This document shows positions 7,569-15,054 of a DNA stretch of 16,629 bases, piece by piece. Position 1 is the first letter of the stretch. Every line of letters starts with the position of its first letter. A program made the translations under genes and the position numbers. Source of the stretch: CAYMTN01 sp964393335 (GTDB lineage: Bacteria > Chloroflexota > Anaerolineae > Aggregatilineales > Aggregatilineaceae); the NCBI GenBank assembly GCA_964393335.1, contig CAYMTN010000114.1, positions 1-16,629 of the forward strand, given 5' to 3'. The notes under the pieces are model-generated. The model was not told where the DNA came from. It saw nothing but the letters and a program-made list of their open reading frames with translations, and did no database searches.

Positions 7569-8702
7569 ATGACCGAGCGTTATGCCAAAATCACCGGCTG
7601 GGGAAAATATGTCCCTGAGCGTGTCCTGACGAATCACGATCTGGCGCAGATGGTAGATACCAGCGACGAATGGATCGTCACGCGCACCGGCATCAAAGAA
7701 CGCCATATTCGCTCCGAACACGATACGACATCCAGCATGTCGGTGGCGGCAGGCCGACAGGCGCTTGATGTAGCGGGGATCACGGCTAAGGACCTCGACC
7801 TGATCATCGTCGCCACGTCGTCGCCTGATTATTTGCTGCCGTCGGTGGCCAGCCAGGTGCAGGACATGCTCGGCGCGGAGTGCGGCGCGTTTTCGCTGGT
7901 AGCCGGGTGTTCCGGCTGGGTCTACGCGATGTCCGTCGCCAACCAGTACATCATCAGCGGGACCTACAACCGGATTCTGGTAGTCGGCGTCGAGATCATA
8001 TCGTTTGCGATGGATTTTACTGACCGGACGACGTGCGTATTGTTTGGTGATGCAGCGGCGGCGACGGTCCTCGAAGCCAGTGAAGAACCGAGCGGTATGC
8101 TTTCGTTCGAGCTGGGATCGGATGGCTCCGGCGCAATGTATTTATATGTGCCGGACGGCGGGTCCACGTTTCCGATCTCGCAGCGGACAGTTGACGAACG
8201 CCGCCAGTATTTGCGCATGAACGGCCCGGAAGTGTTTAAATTTGCCGTGCGCACGTTGGCTAGTTCTTTGAAGCGCACTATTTACCAGGCAGGGCTGACG
8301 CCGGATGACATCGATTTGTTTATCCCGCACCAGGCCAACGCGCGGATTATCGAGTCGGCGGCGCGGCAGATGCGCGTACCGCTTGACAAGTTTTACATGA
8401 ACCTGGAACGCTACGGCAATACGTCGGCGGCGTCGGTCCCGCTGGCGATGGTCGAAGCCATCGAGGAAGGGCGCTTGAAGGACGGCGATCTGGTGGCGCT
8501 GTGCGCGTTTGGGGCCGGGCTGACCTGGGCGGCAATGGTCGTTCAGATGGGCAGCGGGGAGATCAGCGCCGCGCACAGCCTTTTTTCGGTGGGGCGGGCG
8601 CGTTACTTGGCGCGGCGCACCTCGGATGCCGTGCTTGATACGGCCCAATCGGCGCTGCTGCCGCTCTACAGCTTCCTTTACCAGCGGCGCAAGAAAAACT
8701 AA
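7569..8702 (+). CDS. fabH: Beta-ketoacyl-ACP synthase III (FabH-type) with C-terminal extension
   Basis: FabH condenses acyl-CoA with malonyl-ACP to start fatty-acid synthesis. The Cys-His-Asn triad is visible: Cys114 in AGCSGWVY, His254 in FIPHQANARI and Asn284 in YGNTSAASVP. The N-terminal signature DEWIVTRTGIKERHI is also typical. The start ATG at 7569 has GGGAGG at 7553-7558; earlier in-frame codons would overlap the preceding gene. At 377 residues it is about 50 longer than usual FabH (about 320). The excess lies after GLTWAAMVVQMGS as a basic tail ending QRRKKN. Related HMG-CoA synthase-like or OleA-type enzymes share the fold, but the motifs favour KAS III. Whether it makes straight- or branched-chain primers cannot be told. 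Confidence 0.9.
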   Translation: MTERYAKITGWGKYVPERVLTNHDLAQMVDTSDEWIVTRTGIKERHIRSEHDTTSSMSVAAGRQALDVAGITAKDLDLIIVATSSPDYLLPSVASQVQDMLGAECGAFSLVAGCSGWVYAMSVANQYIISGTYNRILVVGVEIISFAMDFTDRTTCVLFGDAAAATVLEASEEPSGMLSFELGSDGSGAMYLYVPDGGSTFPISQRTVDERRQYLRMNGPEVFKFAVRTLASSLKRTIYQAGLTPDDIDLFIPHQANARIIESAARQMRVPLDKFYMNLERYGNTSAASVPLAMVEAIEEGRLKDGDLVALCAFGAGLTWAAMVVQMGSGEISAAHSLFSVGRARYLARRTSDAVLDTAQSALLPLYSFLYQRRKKN

Positions 8703-8725
8703 CGCTCGACTTCATGATGTTCTCG

Positions 8726-8763
8726 CACCCTGGCCTTGATTGGTAGACCGGGGTGTTTGTTTT
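8726..8763 (+). terminator. Rho-independent terminator after fabH
   Basis: CACCCTGG (8726-8733) pairs with CCGGGGTG (8748-8755), eight pairs including one wobble, with a 14-base loop, followed immediately by TTTGTTTT. Confidence 0.8.
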
Positions 8764-8812
8764 ACACTCTCAGCCGATTTTGGCCGGTTAAACCGTACGT
8801 AACGAGGCGCAC

Positions 8813-9580
8813 ATGTCACACGTTTTCCTTTCCCCGCATCCGGATGACGCCGTCTTGAGCTGCGGGGGATTGATCTACCAACTGGCGCAAGCGGGCGAGG
8901 CCGTCACGGTGTTCACGGTGATGGCGGGCGACGTACCGGCTGACGTTCCGGTCAGCACGTTCATCGAGGAGCATTTTGTACGCTGGCAATTGGGATCGGA
9001 CCCGGTGCCGGGACGCAAAGCCGAGGACGTGCGGGCGGTAATATCGCTGGGCGGCGCGGTCGTGTTTGGCTCGTTTCCCGATGCGCTGTACCGCACGGAT
9101 GGGCACGGGATCGCGCTGTATCCCGACCTGGCGCGGTTGTTCGGGGGGCCGGATTTACGCGACCCGGTCCTGGCGCAGATGGATAACATCACGGCGCGAC
9201 TCGATCCGCGCGCGGTAGTCTACGCGCCATTGGGCGCGGGCCATCACGTCGATCATCTGCTGGTGCGCGAGGCGGTGCGGCGTTGGCTGGCAGACCGGCG
9301 CGAGGTAGCAGTTTTCTTTTATGAGGAGTATCCTTACAGTGCCGACGGGGCGGATGTTGTCGCGCAGGCGCGTGCCAGCCTGGGACGTGCCACAGCCCCG
9401 GCTGACCGCCCATTGAGCGAGGCGGCGTTGGCGGCGAAAATCGGGGCTATCGCGTATTACACATCGCAGATCAGCACGTTCTGGATGGGCCGGGATGCGA
9501 TGGCGGAATCTGTGCGGCGTTATGCAGCCCAAACAGGCGGCGGGGTGCCAGCCGAACGGCTTTGGCAGCCGGTTTTCTGA
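8813..9580 (+). CDS. PIG-L family deacetylase (LmbE-like)
   Basis: The 255-residue protein opens with SPHPDDAVLSCGG (7-19), the zinc-site motif of N-acetylglucosaminyl-type deacetylases (usual form AHPDDE). The matching second site is GAGHHVDHLLV with His145, Asp147 and His148. Expected ligands are His9, Asp12 and His148, with Asp11 as catalytic base. Family members remove N-acetyl groups from sugars such as GlcNAc-inositol or GlcNAc-malate in mycothiol, bacillithiol or lipid pathways; the substrate here is unknown. The motif's usual final Glu is Ala13. There is no signal peptide, so it is cytoplasmic. GAGG lies five bases before the ATG. The histidine kinase gene follows after 30 bases. Confidence 0.9.
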   Translation: MSHVFLSPHPDDAVLSCGGLIYQLAQAGEAVTVFTVMAGDVPADVPVSTFIEEHFVRWQLGSDPVPGRKAEDVRAVISLGGAVVFGSFPDALYRTDGHGIALYPDLARLFGGPDLRDPVLAQMDNITARLDPRAVVYAPLGAGHHVDHLLVREAVRRWLADRREVAVFFYEEYPYSADGADVVAQARASLGRATAPADRPLSEAALAAKIGAIAYYTSQISTFWMGRDAMAESVRRYAAQTGGGVPAERLWQPVF

Positions 9581-9610
9581 ACTGGCATGCGATGATGGGA
9601 GAAAACAGTT

Positions 9611-10480
9611 ATGAGCGAGGGACAGGCGAATCCACTTCAGGAGGCCCGGCACCTGCTTGAGACGATCCGCCAACAGGCCGGCGATGATGTGAAATCCCGG
9701 TTGGCAGAGCTTGACCGGCTGTTGGAAGCGGCCCAGCGGCGCGGCGAGGGCACTGATTCGGAGGCCCTGCGCCAGCAAATCGACGACCTGATCAGCACCA
9801 ATGCCCAGTTTGTGTCGGTGATGGTGCACGAGATTCGTGTGCCTATGACTAGCATCCGGGGCTATTCGGATATGCTCTCGAAAAACGTCGTGGGCGAGTT
9901 GAACGAGATGCAGATGCAGTTTGTCGAAACCATCCGTTCAAATGTGATCCGCATGGAGCATTTGGTGTCGGATATCAGTGATATCAGCAAGCTCCACAGC
10001 GGGCGCATGCGCCTGGATGCCAAGATGGACATGTACAAAAATGTCGCGCTCCAGGTCGAAAAAGACACGGCTGATCTGGCCGCCGAGCACAATCATACGC
10101 TGGTATTCGATACGCCGTCTGGTTTGCCGCTGCTCAACCTGGACAGCGCCCGGCTGGCTCACGTGCTGACCAAACTGGTCGTAAACGCCCTGCAATACAC
10201 GCCGGATGATGGCGCGATCACCGTGCGTGCCGAAGGGCCTGATGGCAGGCTGAAAGTGTCGGTCATCGACAATGGCATCGGCATGACCGACGAAGAACAG
10301 ACCCACATCGGTGAGCTGTTCTGGCGGGCGGATTCCGAACAGGTCCGCTCGTTCAAGGGGCACGGGCTGGGGCTGCCGATTGCGATTGGGTTCATCAAAC
10401 AAATGGGCGGTGAGTTTTTCTTTGAGAGCGAAGCCGGAAAAGGCAGCACGTTTGGTTTTATTGTGCCCGCCATGAGCTAA
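9611..10480 (+). CDS. Soluble sensor histidine kinase
   Basis: The 289-residue protein has a short coiled-coil-like N-terminus (about 8-63) instead of a sensor domain, a HisKA domain with His73 in MVHEIRVPMTSIRGYSDML, and an ATPase domain with N-box Asn192 (KLVVNALQYTP), G1 box DNGIGM at 220-225 and G2 box GHGLGLPIA at 250-258. No transmembrane segment is visible, so it is cytoplasmic, and no response regulator is in the window. It probably phosphorylates a partner encoded elsewhere; the input could come through the N-terminal helix. It is preceded by GGGAG and may be co-transcribed with the PIG-L gene. Confidence 0.9.
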   Translation: MSEGQANPLQEARHLLETIRQQAGDDVKSRLAELDRLLEAAQRRGEGTDSEALRQQIDDLISTNAQFVSVMVHEIRVPMTSIRGYSDMLSKNVVGELNEMQMQFVETIRSNVIRMEHLVSDISDISKLHSGRMRLDAKMDMYKNVALQVEKDTADLAAEHNHTLVFDTPSGLPLLNLDSARLAHVLTKLVVNALQYTPDDGAITVRAEGPDGRLKVSVIDNGIGMTDEEQTHIGELFWRADSEQVRSFKGHGLGLPIAIGFIKQMGGEFFFESEAGKGSTFGFIVPAMS

Positions 10481-10490
10481 TCGACTGGGT

Positions 10491-10520
10491 TTGGAGGCTC
10501 ATCTTGCCGGGTGCTATACT
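10491..10520 (+). promoter_or_regulatory. Promoter for sucCD
   Basis: TTGGAG (10491-10496) and TATACT (10515-10520) are separated by 18 bases, and the -10 box is preceded by TGC (10512-10514), making it an extended -10. Transcription should start near 10527, leaving a leader of about 60 bases. Confidence 0.7.
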
Positions 10521-10587
10521 CCAATTAACTGGTGCCTGATCGGCCAGCCGGTGTTCTCAATTTAATGTTCAGTATGGAGGCGTGTTT

Positions 10588-11733
10588 GTGAACCTGCACG
10601 AATACCAGTCAAAAATACGTTTTGCTGAGTTTGGCGTACCAGTCCCCCGAGGAAAAGTTGCACACTCCCCCCAAGAAGCCTACGAGATCACAAAAGAACT
10701 GGGCTCCCCGGTCGTCGTCAAGGCGCAGGTGCTAACCGGCGGGCGCGGCAAAGCGGGCGGCGTCAAGCTGGCTAAGACCCCGGAAGAGGCCCAACAGCGC
10801 GCGGATGAGATTCTCGGTATGGAAATCAAGGGCCACAGAGTACTCAAGGTGCTGGTTGATCCGGCCTCCGAGATCAAGAGTGAAATTTATCTTGGCGTGA
10901 CGAATGATCGCGCGGCGCGCAAGCCAGTGATCATGGCTAGCTCTGAGGGCGGGGTGGATATCGAAGAAGTGAACCGCGTCTCGCCGGAAAAGATCGTGCG
11001 TGAGCACATTGATCTGTTCCTGGGTCTGCGTGATTACCAGATTCGGAACCTGGCGTATGGCATCGAACTGCCGCGCGAGTTGTGGAAACAGTTGATGACG
11101 ATTGCCCGCAGCCTGTACCGCTGTTACGTCGAAAGTGACGCGACGCTGGCCGAGATCAACCCGCTAATCATCGACGGCAACGGCGATCTGCTGGCGGTCG
11201 ATGGCAAGATGTCGATTGACGATAATGCCCTGTTCCGCCATCCTGACCTGGCCGAAAAGCGGGATACCAGCGCCGAGCCAAAAGCCGAAACCGAAGCCCG
11301 CGCCGCCGGATTGAGTTACATCAAGCTGGATGGCGAGATCGGCTGTATGGTGAACGGTGCCGGGCTGGCGATGACCACGATGGACATGACCAAGCTGTTT
11401 GGCGGTTCCCCGGCCAATTTTCTGGATATTGGTGGCGGTGCCAAAGCGGAGACGGTGGCGGCGGCGCTGCGTATTATCCTGGCTGATCCCAACGTCAAGG
11501 CGGTGCTGTTCAACATCTTTGGCGGCATCACCCGTTGCGACGAGGTTGCCCTGGGCATTCTGGACGCGCTGAAAGACGTGAAAGTCGATCTTCCAATGGT
11601 CGTGCGCCTGGTCGGCACGAATGAAGAAGAAGGACGCCGGCTGATCGATGAGGCGGCTATTCCACATATGGTCGGCGCGGCTACCCTGGCCGATGCTGCG
11701 CAGAAAGCCGTTGCGGCGGCCAAGAACGCATGA
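10588..11733 (+). CDS. sucC: Succinate--CoA ligase (ADP/GDP-forming), beta subunit
   Basis: The beta subunit carries the ATP-grasp nucleotide site and part of the CoA/succinate interface of succinyl-CoA synthetase, a TCA cycle enzyme. It begins MNLHEYQ, has the nucleotide-binding loop GGRGKAGGVK at 51-60, EINPL in the middle, DIGGGAKAETV, and FNIFGGITRCDEVA from 308. The length of 381 is normal. The GTG at 10588 is chosen over the GTG at 10582 because GGAGG (10576-10580) then has a seven-base spacing and the protein starts at the conserved MNLHEYQ. Nucleotide preference (ADP or GDP) is not assigned. sucD follows after 14 bases. Confidence 0.95.
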   Translation: MNLHEYQSKIRFAEFGVPVPRGKVAHSPQEAYEITKELGSPVVVKAQVLTGGRGKAGGVKLAKTPEEAQQRADEILGMEIKGHRVLKVLVDPASEIKSEIYLGVTNDRAARKPVIMASSEGGVDIEEVNRVSPEKIVREHIDLFLGLRDYQIRNLAYGIELPRELWKQLMTIARSLYRCYVESDATLAEINPLIIDGNGDLLAVDGKMSIDDNALFRHPDLAEKRDTSAEPKAETEARAAGLSYIKLDGEIGCMVNGAGLAMTTMDMTKLFGGSPANFLDIGGGAKAETVAAALRIILADPNVKAVLFNIFGGITRCDEVALGILDALKDVKVDLPMVVRLVGTNEEEGRRLIDEAAIPHMVGAATLADAAQKAVAAAKNA

Positions 11734-11747
11734 GGACGTAAAATCAA

Positions 11748-12602
11748 ATGGCTATTCTTGCAGATAAAAACACGAAACTTCTGGTCCAGGGCATCACGGG
11801 GCGCGAAGGTTTGTTTCACACCGAGCAAATGATCGAGTATGGCACCGATGTCGTCGGCGGCGTAACCCCCGGCAAGGGCGGCGAATGGGTGCTGGGCAAG
11901 CCGGTGTTTGATACCGTCAAAGCCGCACGCGAAGCGACCGGCGCGAATGCGTCGATCATTTACGTCCCTGCGGCGTTCGCAGCAGATGCGATCTATGAAG
12001 CGCTGGACGCCGGGATCGAGCTGATTGTGTGCATCACCGAAGGTATTCCCGTGCAGGATATGATGAAAGTCCGCGCGCAGTTGGATCAAAGCACCAGCCG
12101 CCTGATCGGCCCGAACTGCCCCGGCCTGCTCACGCCGGAACAGGCCAAAATCGGCATTATGCCCGGCCACATTGCCAGACCGGGCGCGGTAGGCGTGGTA
12201 TCGCGCAGTGGTACGCTGACCTATGAGGTCGTCTATGCGCTGACGCAGAAGGGCATTGGGCAGAGCACGTGTGTGGGCATCGGCGGCGACCCGGTCAACG
12301 GCACCAGTTTCATCGACGTGCTGCAAATGTTCGAAGACGATCCCCAAACGGAAAAAGTGGTTTTGATCGGTGAGATCGGTGGCACCGATGAAGAAAAGGC
12401 CGCCAATTTTATCGCCAATAAAATGACCAAGCCGGTTGTGGCGTTTATTGCCGGGCAAACGGCACCACCCGGCAAACGCATGGGACACGCGGGGGCCATT
12501 GTCGAAGGGGGCACCGGCACGGCCGCTGATAAAATCGCGGCGCTGCACGCGGCGGGCGTGGTGGTTGCCGAGCACCCCGAGCGGATTCCGGCGCTGCTTT
12601 GA
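11748..12602 (+). CDS. sucD: Succinate--CoA ligase (ADP/GDP-forming), alpha subunit
   Basis: The 284-residue alpha subunit binds CoA in its N-terminal Rossmann domain (GITGREG at 15-21) and carries the phosphorylated active-site histidine, His247 in RMGHAGAI. GPNCPG is at 121-126 and the family length is about 290. It forms one operon with sucC. GAGGAC overlapping the sucC stop codon is the likely ribosome-binding site. No clear terminator follows, so some read-through into the T-box leader is possible. Confidence 0.95.
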   Translation: MAILADKNTKLLVQGITGREGLFHTEQMIEYGTDVVGGVTPGKGGEWVLGKPVFDTVKAAREATGANASIIYVPAAFAADAIYEALDAGIELIVCITEGIPVQDMMKVRAQLDQSTSRLIGPNCPGLLTPEQAKIGIMPGHIARPGAVGVVSRSGTLTYEVVYALTQKGIGQSTCVGIGGDPVNGTSFIDVLQMFEDDPQTEKVVLIGEIGGTDEEKAANFIANKMTKPVVAFIAGQTAPPGKRMGHAGAIVEGGTGTAADKIAALHAAGVVVAEHPERIPALL

Positions 12603-12653
12603 CAGAGTCGTGTAAGAAAACCCTGATGCTTGTCAGAGTCGCATAGCGCGGTC

Positions 12654-12682
12654 TTGACCGTGCCTGATCAGTATGGTATGCT
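12654..12682 (+). promoter_or_regulatory. Promoter of the T-box operon
   Basis: TTGACC (12654-12659) and TATGCT (12677-12682) are separated by 17 bases, with TGG (12674-12676) as a TGn extension. Predicted transcription start is near 12690, at the 5' edge of the T-box leader. The gene-free stretch 12603-12982 is thus filled by this promoter and the riboswitch. Confidence 0.75.
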
Positions 12683-12689
12683 CACCTCA

Positions 12690-12960
12690 CATCAAAAGCG
12701 ATGATGGAAACGAGTACGCTTTGGTGAACGATCAGCGAGTCTGGGGCGGTGGGAGCCGGACGCGTTTCACGGGGCGGAAAATCCTTCCTGAGCTGCAAGC
12801 AGAACGCGGAAGCCAGTAAGCTGAGCCGGTCTGGTCCCCGTTATCCCGACCTTGCCATAGTGGTGGCAACAGAGCGCCCTGCCTTGCGTAGGGAATTAGG
12901 GTGGTACCGCGAGAGCTGCAGCTCCCGTCCCTTTTTGGTTGGGCGGGAGTTTTCATTTTT
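12690..12960 (+). promoter_or_regulatory. T-box riboswitch (tRNA-sensing leader), isoleucine specifier ATC
   Basis: Transcriptional T-box leader. Stem I: AGC (12697-12699) pairs with GCT (12792-12794) around a K-turn-like GATGA/TGA; GGAA (12706-12709) pairs with TTCC (12785-12788); the loop E motif AGTA is at 12713-12716. The upper helix CGCTTTGGTGAACG pairs with CGTTTCACGGGGCG, leading to an apical GGGGCGGTGGGAG like that of known leaders. The opposite strand of the specifier loop reads GAAA-ATC-C, so the specifier is ATC (12781-12783), isoleucine. The T-box AGGGTGGTACCGCG is at 12898-12911; its TGGT bulge would pair with an uncharged tRNA ending ACCA, as tRNA-Ile does. Uncharged tRNA-Ile should stabilise the antiterminator and permit transcription of the downstream genes. 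Confidence 0.92.
12922..12960 (+). terminator. Attenuator terminator of the T-box leader
   Basis: CTCCCGTCC (12922-12930) pairs with GGGCGGGAG (12941-12949), nine pairs with one wobble, followed by TTTTCATTTTT. Its left arm overlaps the expected 3' strand of the antiterminator, the normal mutually exclusive arrangement. Confidence 0.9.
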
Positions 12961-12982
12961 CGGTGAACTGGAACGGTGCTTG

Positions 12983-13471
12983 ATGAGCGAAACGACAATC
13001 CGGCCTGTTATGCCGCACGACGAAGCCGCTATCGCGCGGTTGTGGCAGGCGCTGTCTGACTATCATGTCGAGCTTGATGCCCGTATGCCGGTACCAACGC
13101 CCGGCGCAGCCGGACGGTATGCCGGGCGGCTGGTCGAACGGCGTGACGATCCCTTCACGCGGGCGTTCGTCGCCGAGGTAGACGGGCAGGTAGTGGGTTA
13201 TATTCTGGGAGCCGTGATCGATTTGCATCCCGATCTATTCGACTACGTGGCGTCTGGTTTCATTGCGGATGTGTTCGTTGATGCGACCTACCGCCGCCGG
13301 GGTATTGCGCGGCGGCTGGTAGACACGCTCAATGCCTGGTTTGCCGGGCAGGGCGTCCGGCATACGGAACTGCAAGTCGCAGCGGAGAATCCCGGCGCGA
13401 TCCGGTTTTGGGAAGCGGTCGGCGGCAAAAGCATGATCATTCGTATGCGCATTCCGTTGCAGAGTGAGTAG
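12983..13471 (+). CDS. GNAT-family N-acetyltransferase
   Basis: The 162-residue protein has the GNAT fold: beta-strand and acetyl-CoA site at about 92-115 (FIADVFVDATYRRRGIARRL, with the pyrophosphate loop RRRGIA at 104-109) and NPGAIRFWEAVG at 136-147. It would transfer an acetyl group from acetyl-CoA to an amine; the substrate is unknown. It is the first gene after the T-box terminator, so its transcription should depend on uncharged tRNA-Ile (inference). The ATG at 12983 has only a weak GGAACGG upstream; an upstream in-frame extension runs back through the T-box and is rejected. The TPR gene starts 12 bases downstream. Confidence 0.88.
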   Translation: MSETTIRPVMPHDEAAIARLWQALSDYHVELDARMPVPTPGAAGRYAGRLVERRDDPFTRAFVAEVDGQVVGYILGAVIDLHPDLFDYVASGFIADVFVDATYRRRGIARRLVDTLNAWFAGQGVRHTELQVAAENPGAIRFWEAVGGKSMIIRMRIPLQSE

Positions 13472-13483
13472 GGGACCAGCGTT

Positions 13484-14500
13484 GTGGTGAATCAGCTTGT
13501 CAACTGGTTGGGCCTCAGACGCACCCGGATGGTGATCGCCCTGCTGGTCGGGGCGGCGCTGAGCAGTGCGCTGCTGCAAGTGGCGTTTCGTGATGCGGCG
13601 TGGCTGCTGACCGGGCAGTTGAGCGTGATCTGGCTGTTGTTTGGCGGGCTGACCGTGATTCTCGGTTCCCGGCTGCCGCGCAGAGGGCAGCGCCGCTTGT
13701 GGCTGGCGCTCGGACCGGGCCTGCTGCTGTTGGGCCTGGGCGTGTTAGTGCCGGACTGGGTGTTATTTTTCGGCGGAGCGGGTCTGGGTTGGATGGTGGC
13801 CGCGCAGCTCGTGCTGCGTAACCGTGTGCGGATGGAGTATCAGGCCGCGATCCGGCATTTGCGCCGCAGCGAATACGATCAGGCAGTGGCGATCATGGAT
13901 TCGCTCGTCAAGGCCGAGCCGGACGCGCCCGAACATCGTCGCTTTCGCGCCGAGTTGTACCGTCTGGCCGGGAATATGCGCAAAGCCATCGTCGATTACG
14001 AGCGCGTAATCAAGCTCGATCCGCAGGGGACCGCCGGCTATACCGGGCTGGCGGAAATATACGCGCAGCAGGGAGATTACGAGCAGGCGCGTGACTATGC
14101 CCTGGCAGCCCTTGAGCGTGACCCATTTGGCTGGATGACGGCGTATAATCTGGGCATGATCGAGGACCGGCTGGGCGCAAGCGAGGACGTGGTGGACCAC
14201 GTGCAGCGCGCGCTGGCTGCCGGGATTCCACACAGCCGTTACCGGTTGCTGGCGCGGCTGTGGTTGGCACGCAGTTACTACCGCCTGGGCCAGCGTGACG
14301 CCGCTCGTGAGCAGGTCGAGCAGATGCGCAAGCAGGCTGCCGGGCTGCGGGACTGGCACGCAGTGTTTGAAAGTGAGCAGGCGGCGGCGCTGCGTGGTAT
14401 GCTGGAAGACGATGTGCAGCGCGCGCAGCAGTTTGTCGATGGACACGCCCGCCTGGAGCTGTTGGGCGATGCCGAGATCAGCGTGCCGCGCAGCATGTGA
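13484..14500 (+). CDS. Membrane-anchored tetratricopeptide repeat protein
   Basis: The 338-residue protein has four hydrophobic segments (about 15-35, 41-61, 72-89 and 91-111) followed by about five TPR-like helical repeats: 117-148, 152-182, 185-215, 219-248 and 255-288. Typical TPR pairs are YDQAVAIMDSLVKAEPDAPE and GLAEIYAQQGDYEQARDYAL. It is probably a scaffold facing the cytoplasm, binding partner proteins; no enzymatic motif is visible. The GTG at 13484 has AGGGG nine bases upstream. It lies in the T-box operon with 12 bases after the GNAT gene and 51 before the next. Confidence 0.85.
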   Translation: MVNQLVNWLGLRRTRMVIALLVGAALSSALLQVAFRDAAWLLTGQLSVIWLLFGGLTVILGSRLPRRGQRRLWLALGPGLLLLGLGVLVPDWVLFFGGAGLGWMVAAQLVLRNRVRMEYQAAIRHLRRSEYDQAVAIMDSLVKAEPDAPEHRRFRAELYRLAGNMRKAIVDYERVIKLDPQGTAGYTGLAEIYAQQGDYEQARDYALAALERDPFGWMTAYNLGMIEDRLGASEDVVDHVQRALAAGIPHSRYRLLARLWLARSYYRLGQRDAAREQVEQMRKQAAGLRDWHAVFESEQAAALRGMLEDDVQRAQQFVDGHARLELLGDAEISVPRSM

Positions 14501-14551
14501 GTGTGTCCGGTCGGCAGGTGTCGGCTCAGATGAGCCGGGGGAGCAGGGCTA

Positions 14552-15052
14552 GTGTCTGGAGAACCGGTATCGAACCAGGAGCAAGCGGACCGCAGCCTGA
14601 TGCAAAGCCCAATGATACGGCTGGCGCTGGGGGTGGTCATTGTCGGGATCGTGTTGATTGTCGCGGGCGTGGTCACGTTTTTTTCCTACCGGGCAAGCCG
14701 TGACAAACCGCTCAAGGTCAAAACCTATCCGGGGGCGGTGCTGGTCAACGCGGAAACGGTATCTGCCGGGTTTGATCACCAGCAGTACGTTTCGGATGAT
14801 CCGTTTGAGGATATCGAGCAATTTTATGCCGGGCAGAATGACATGGTATGCGAACGCCAGTATCGCGTGGTTGAAGAGCGTCCGGGACAAGACCCGCTGA
14901 AACAGGATGTGCTGTTCACGCGCTGCCAGATCGACCATTCCGGGCTGGGCGTGACGCAGTACACAAGTATTGTGATCCAGCCGGTGCGCGACGCGGATCA
15001 GGTTCCCAGCGGGCAGGTCGTGATTGATGTGCAGCGTCATTGGGGAAATTAG
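14552..15052 (+). CDS. Single-pass membrane protein of unknown function, first of a paralogous pair
   Basis: The 166-residue protein has a short cytoplasmic N-terminus, one membrane helix (about 22-45) and an outside domain of about 120 residues with two cysteines, Cys100 and Cys125, that could form a disulfide. Landmarks are YPGAVLVNAETV (59-70), EDIEQFYAGQ (86-95) and HSGLGVTQYTSIVI (129-142). I recognise no family. The GTG start has GGGGGAG eight bases upstream. It resembles the next gene in order of landmarks. Upstream, CGGCTC-AGAT-GAGCCG (14522-14537) forms a small hairpin just before the ribosome-binding site. Confidence 0.8.
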   Translation: MSGEPVSNQEQADRSLMQSPMIRLALGVVIVGIVLIVAGVVTFFSYRASRDKPLKVKTYPGAVLVNAETVSAGFDHQQYVSDDPFEDIEQFYAGQNDMVCERQYRVVEERPGQDPLKQDVLFTRCQIDHSGLGVTQYTSIVIQPVRDADQVPSGQVVIDVQRHWGN

Positions 15053-15054
15053 GC

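Noticed and set aside
8785..8795. CGGTT-A-AACCG palindrome before the PIG-L gene
   Set aside because: It is an isolated short palindrome with no associated promoter or second copy; chance is likely.
11316..12575. Long minus-strand open frame opposite sucC/sucD
   Set aside because: The plus-strand frames are unmistakable SucC and SucD; the reverse frame is a by-product of GC-rich codon bias and shows no family motif.
12603..12653. Terminator or regulatory repeat after sucD (CAGAGTCG occurs twice)
   Set aside because: The copies are direct, not inverted, and no T-run follows, so no terminator can be supported.
12749..12982. In-frame N-terminal extension of the GNAT protein
   Set aside because: It would translate through the T-box structure and its terminator; the GNAT fold begins at the ATG at 12983.
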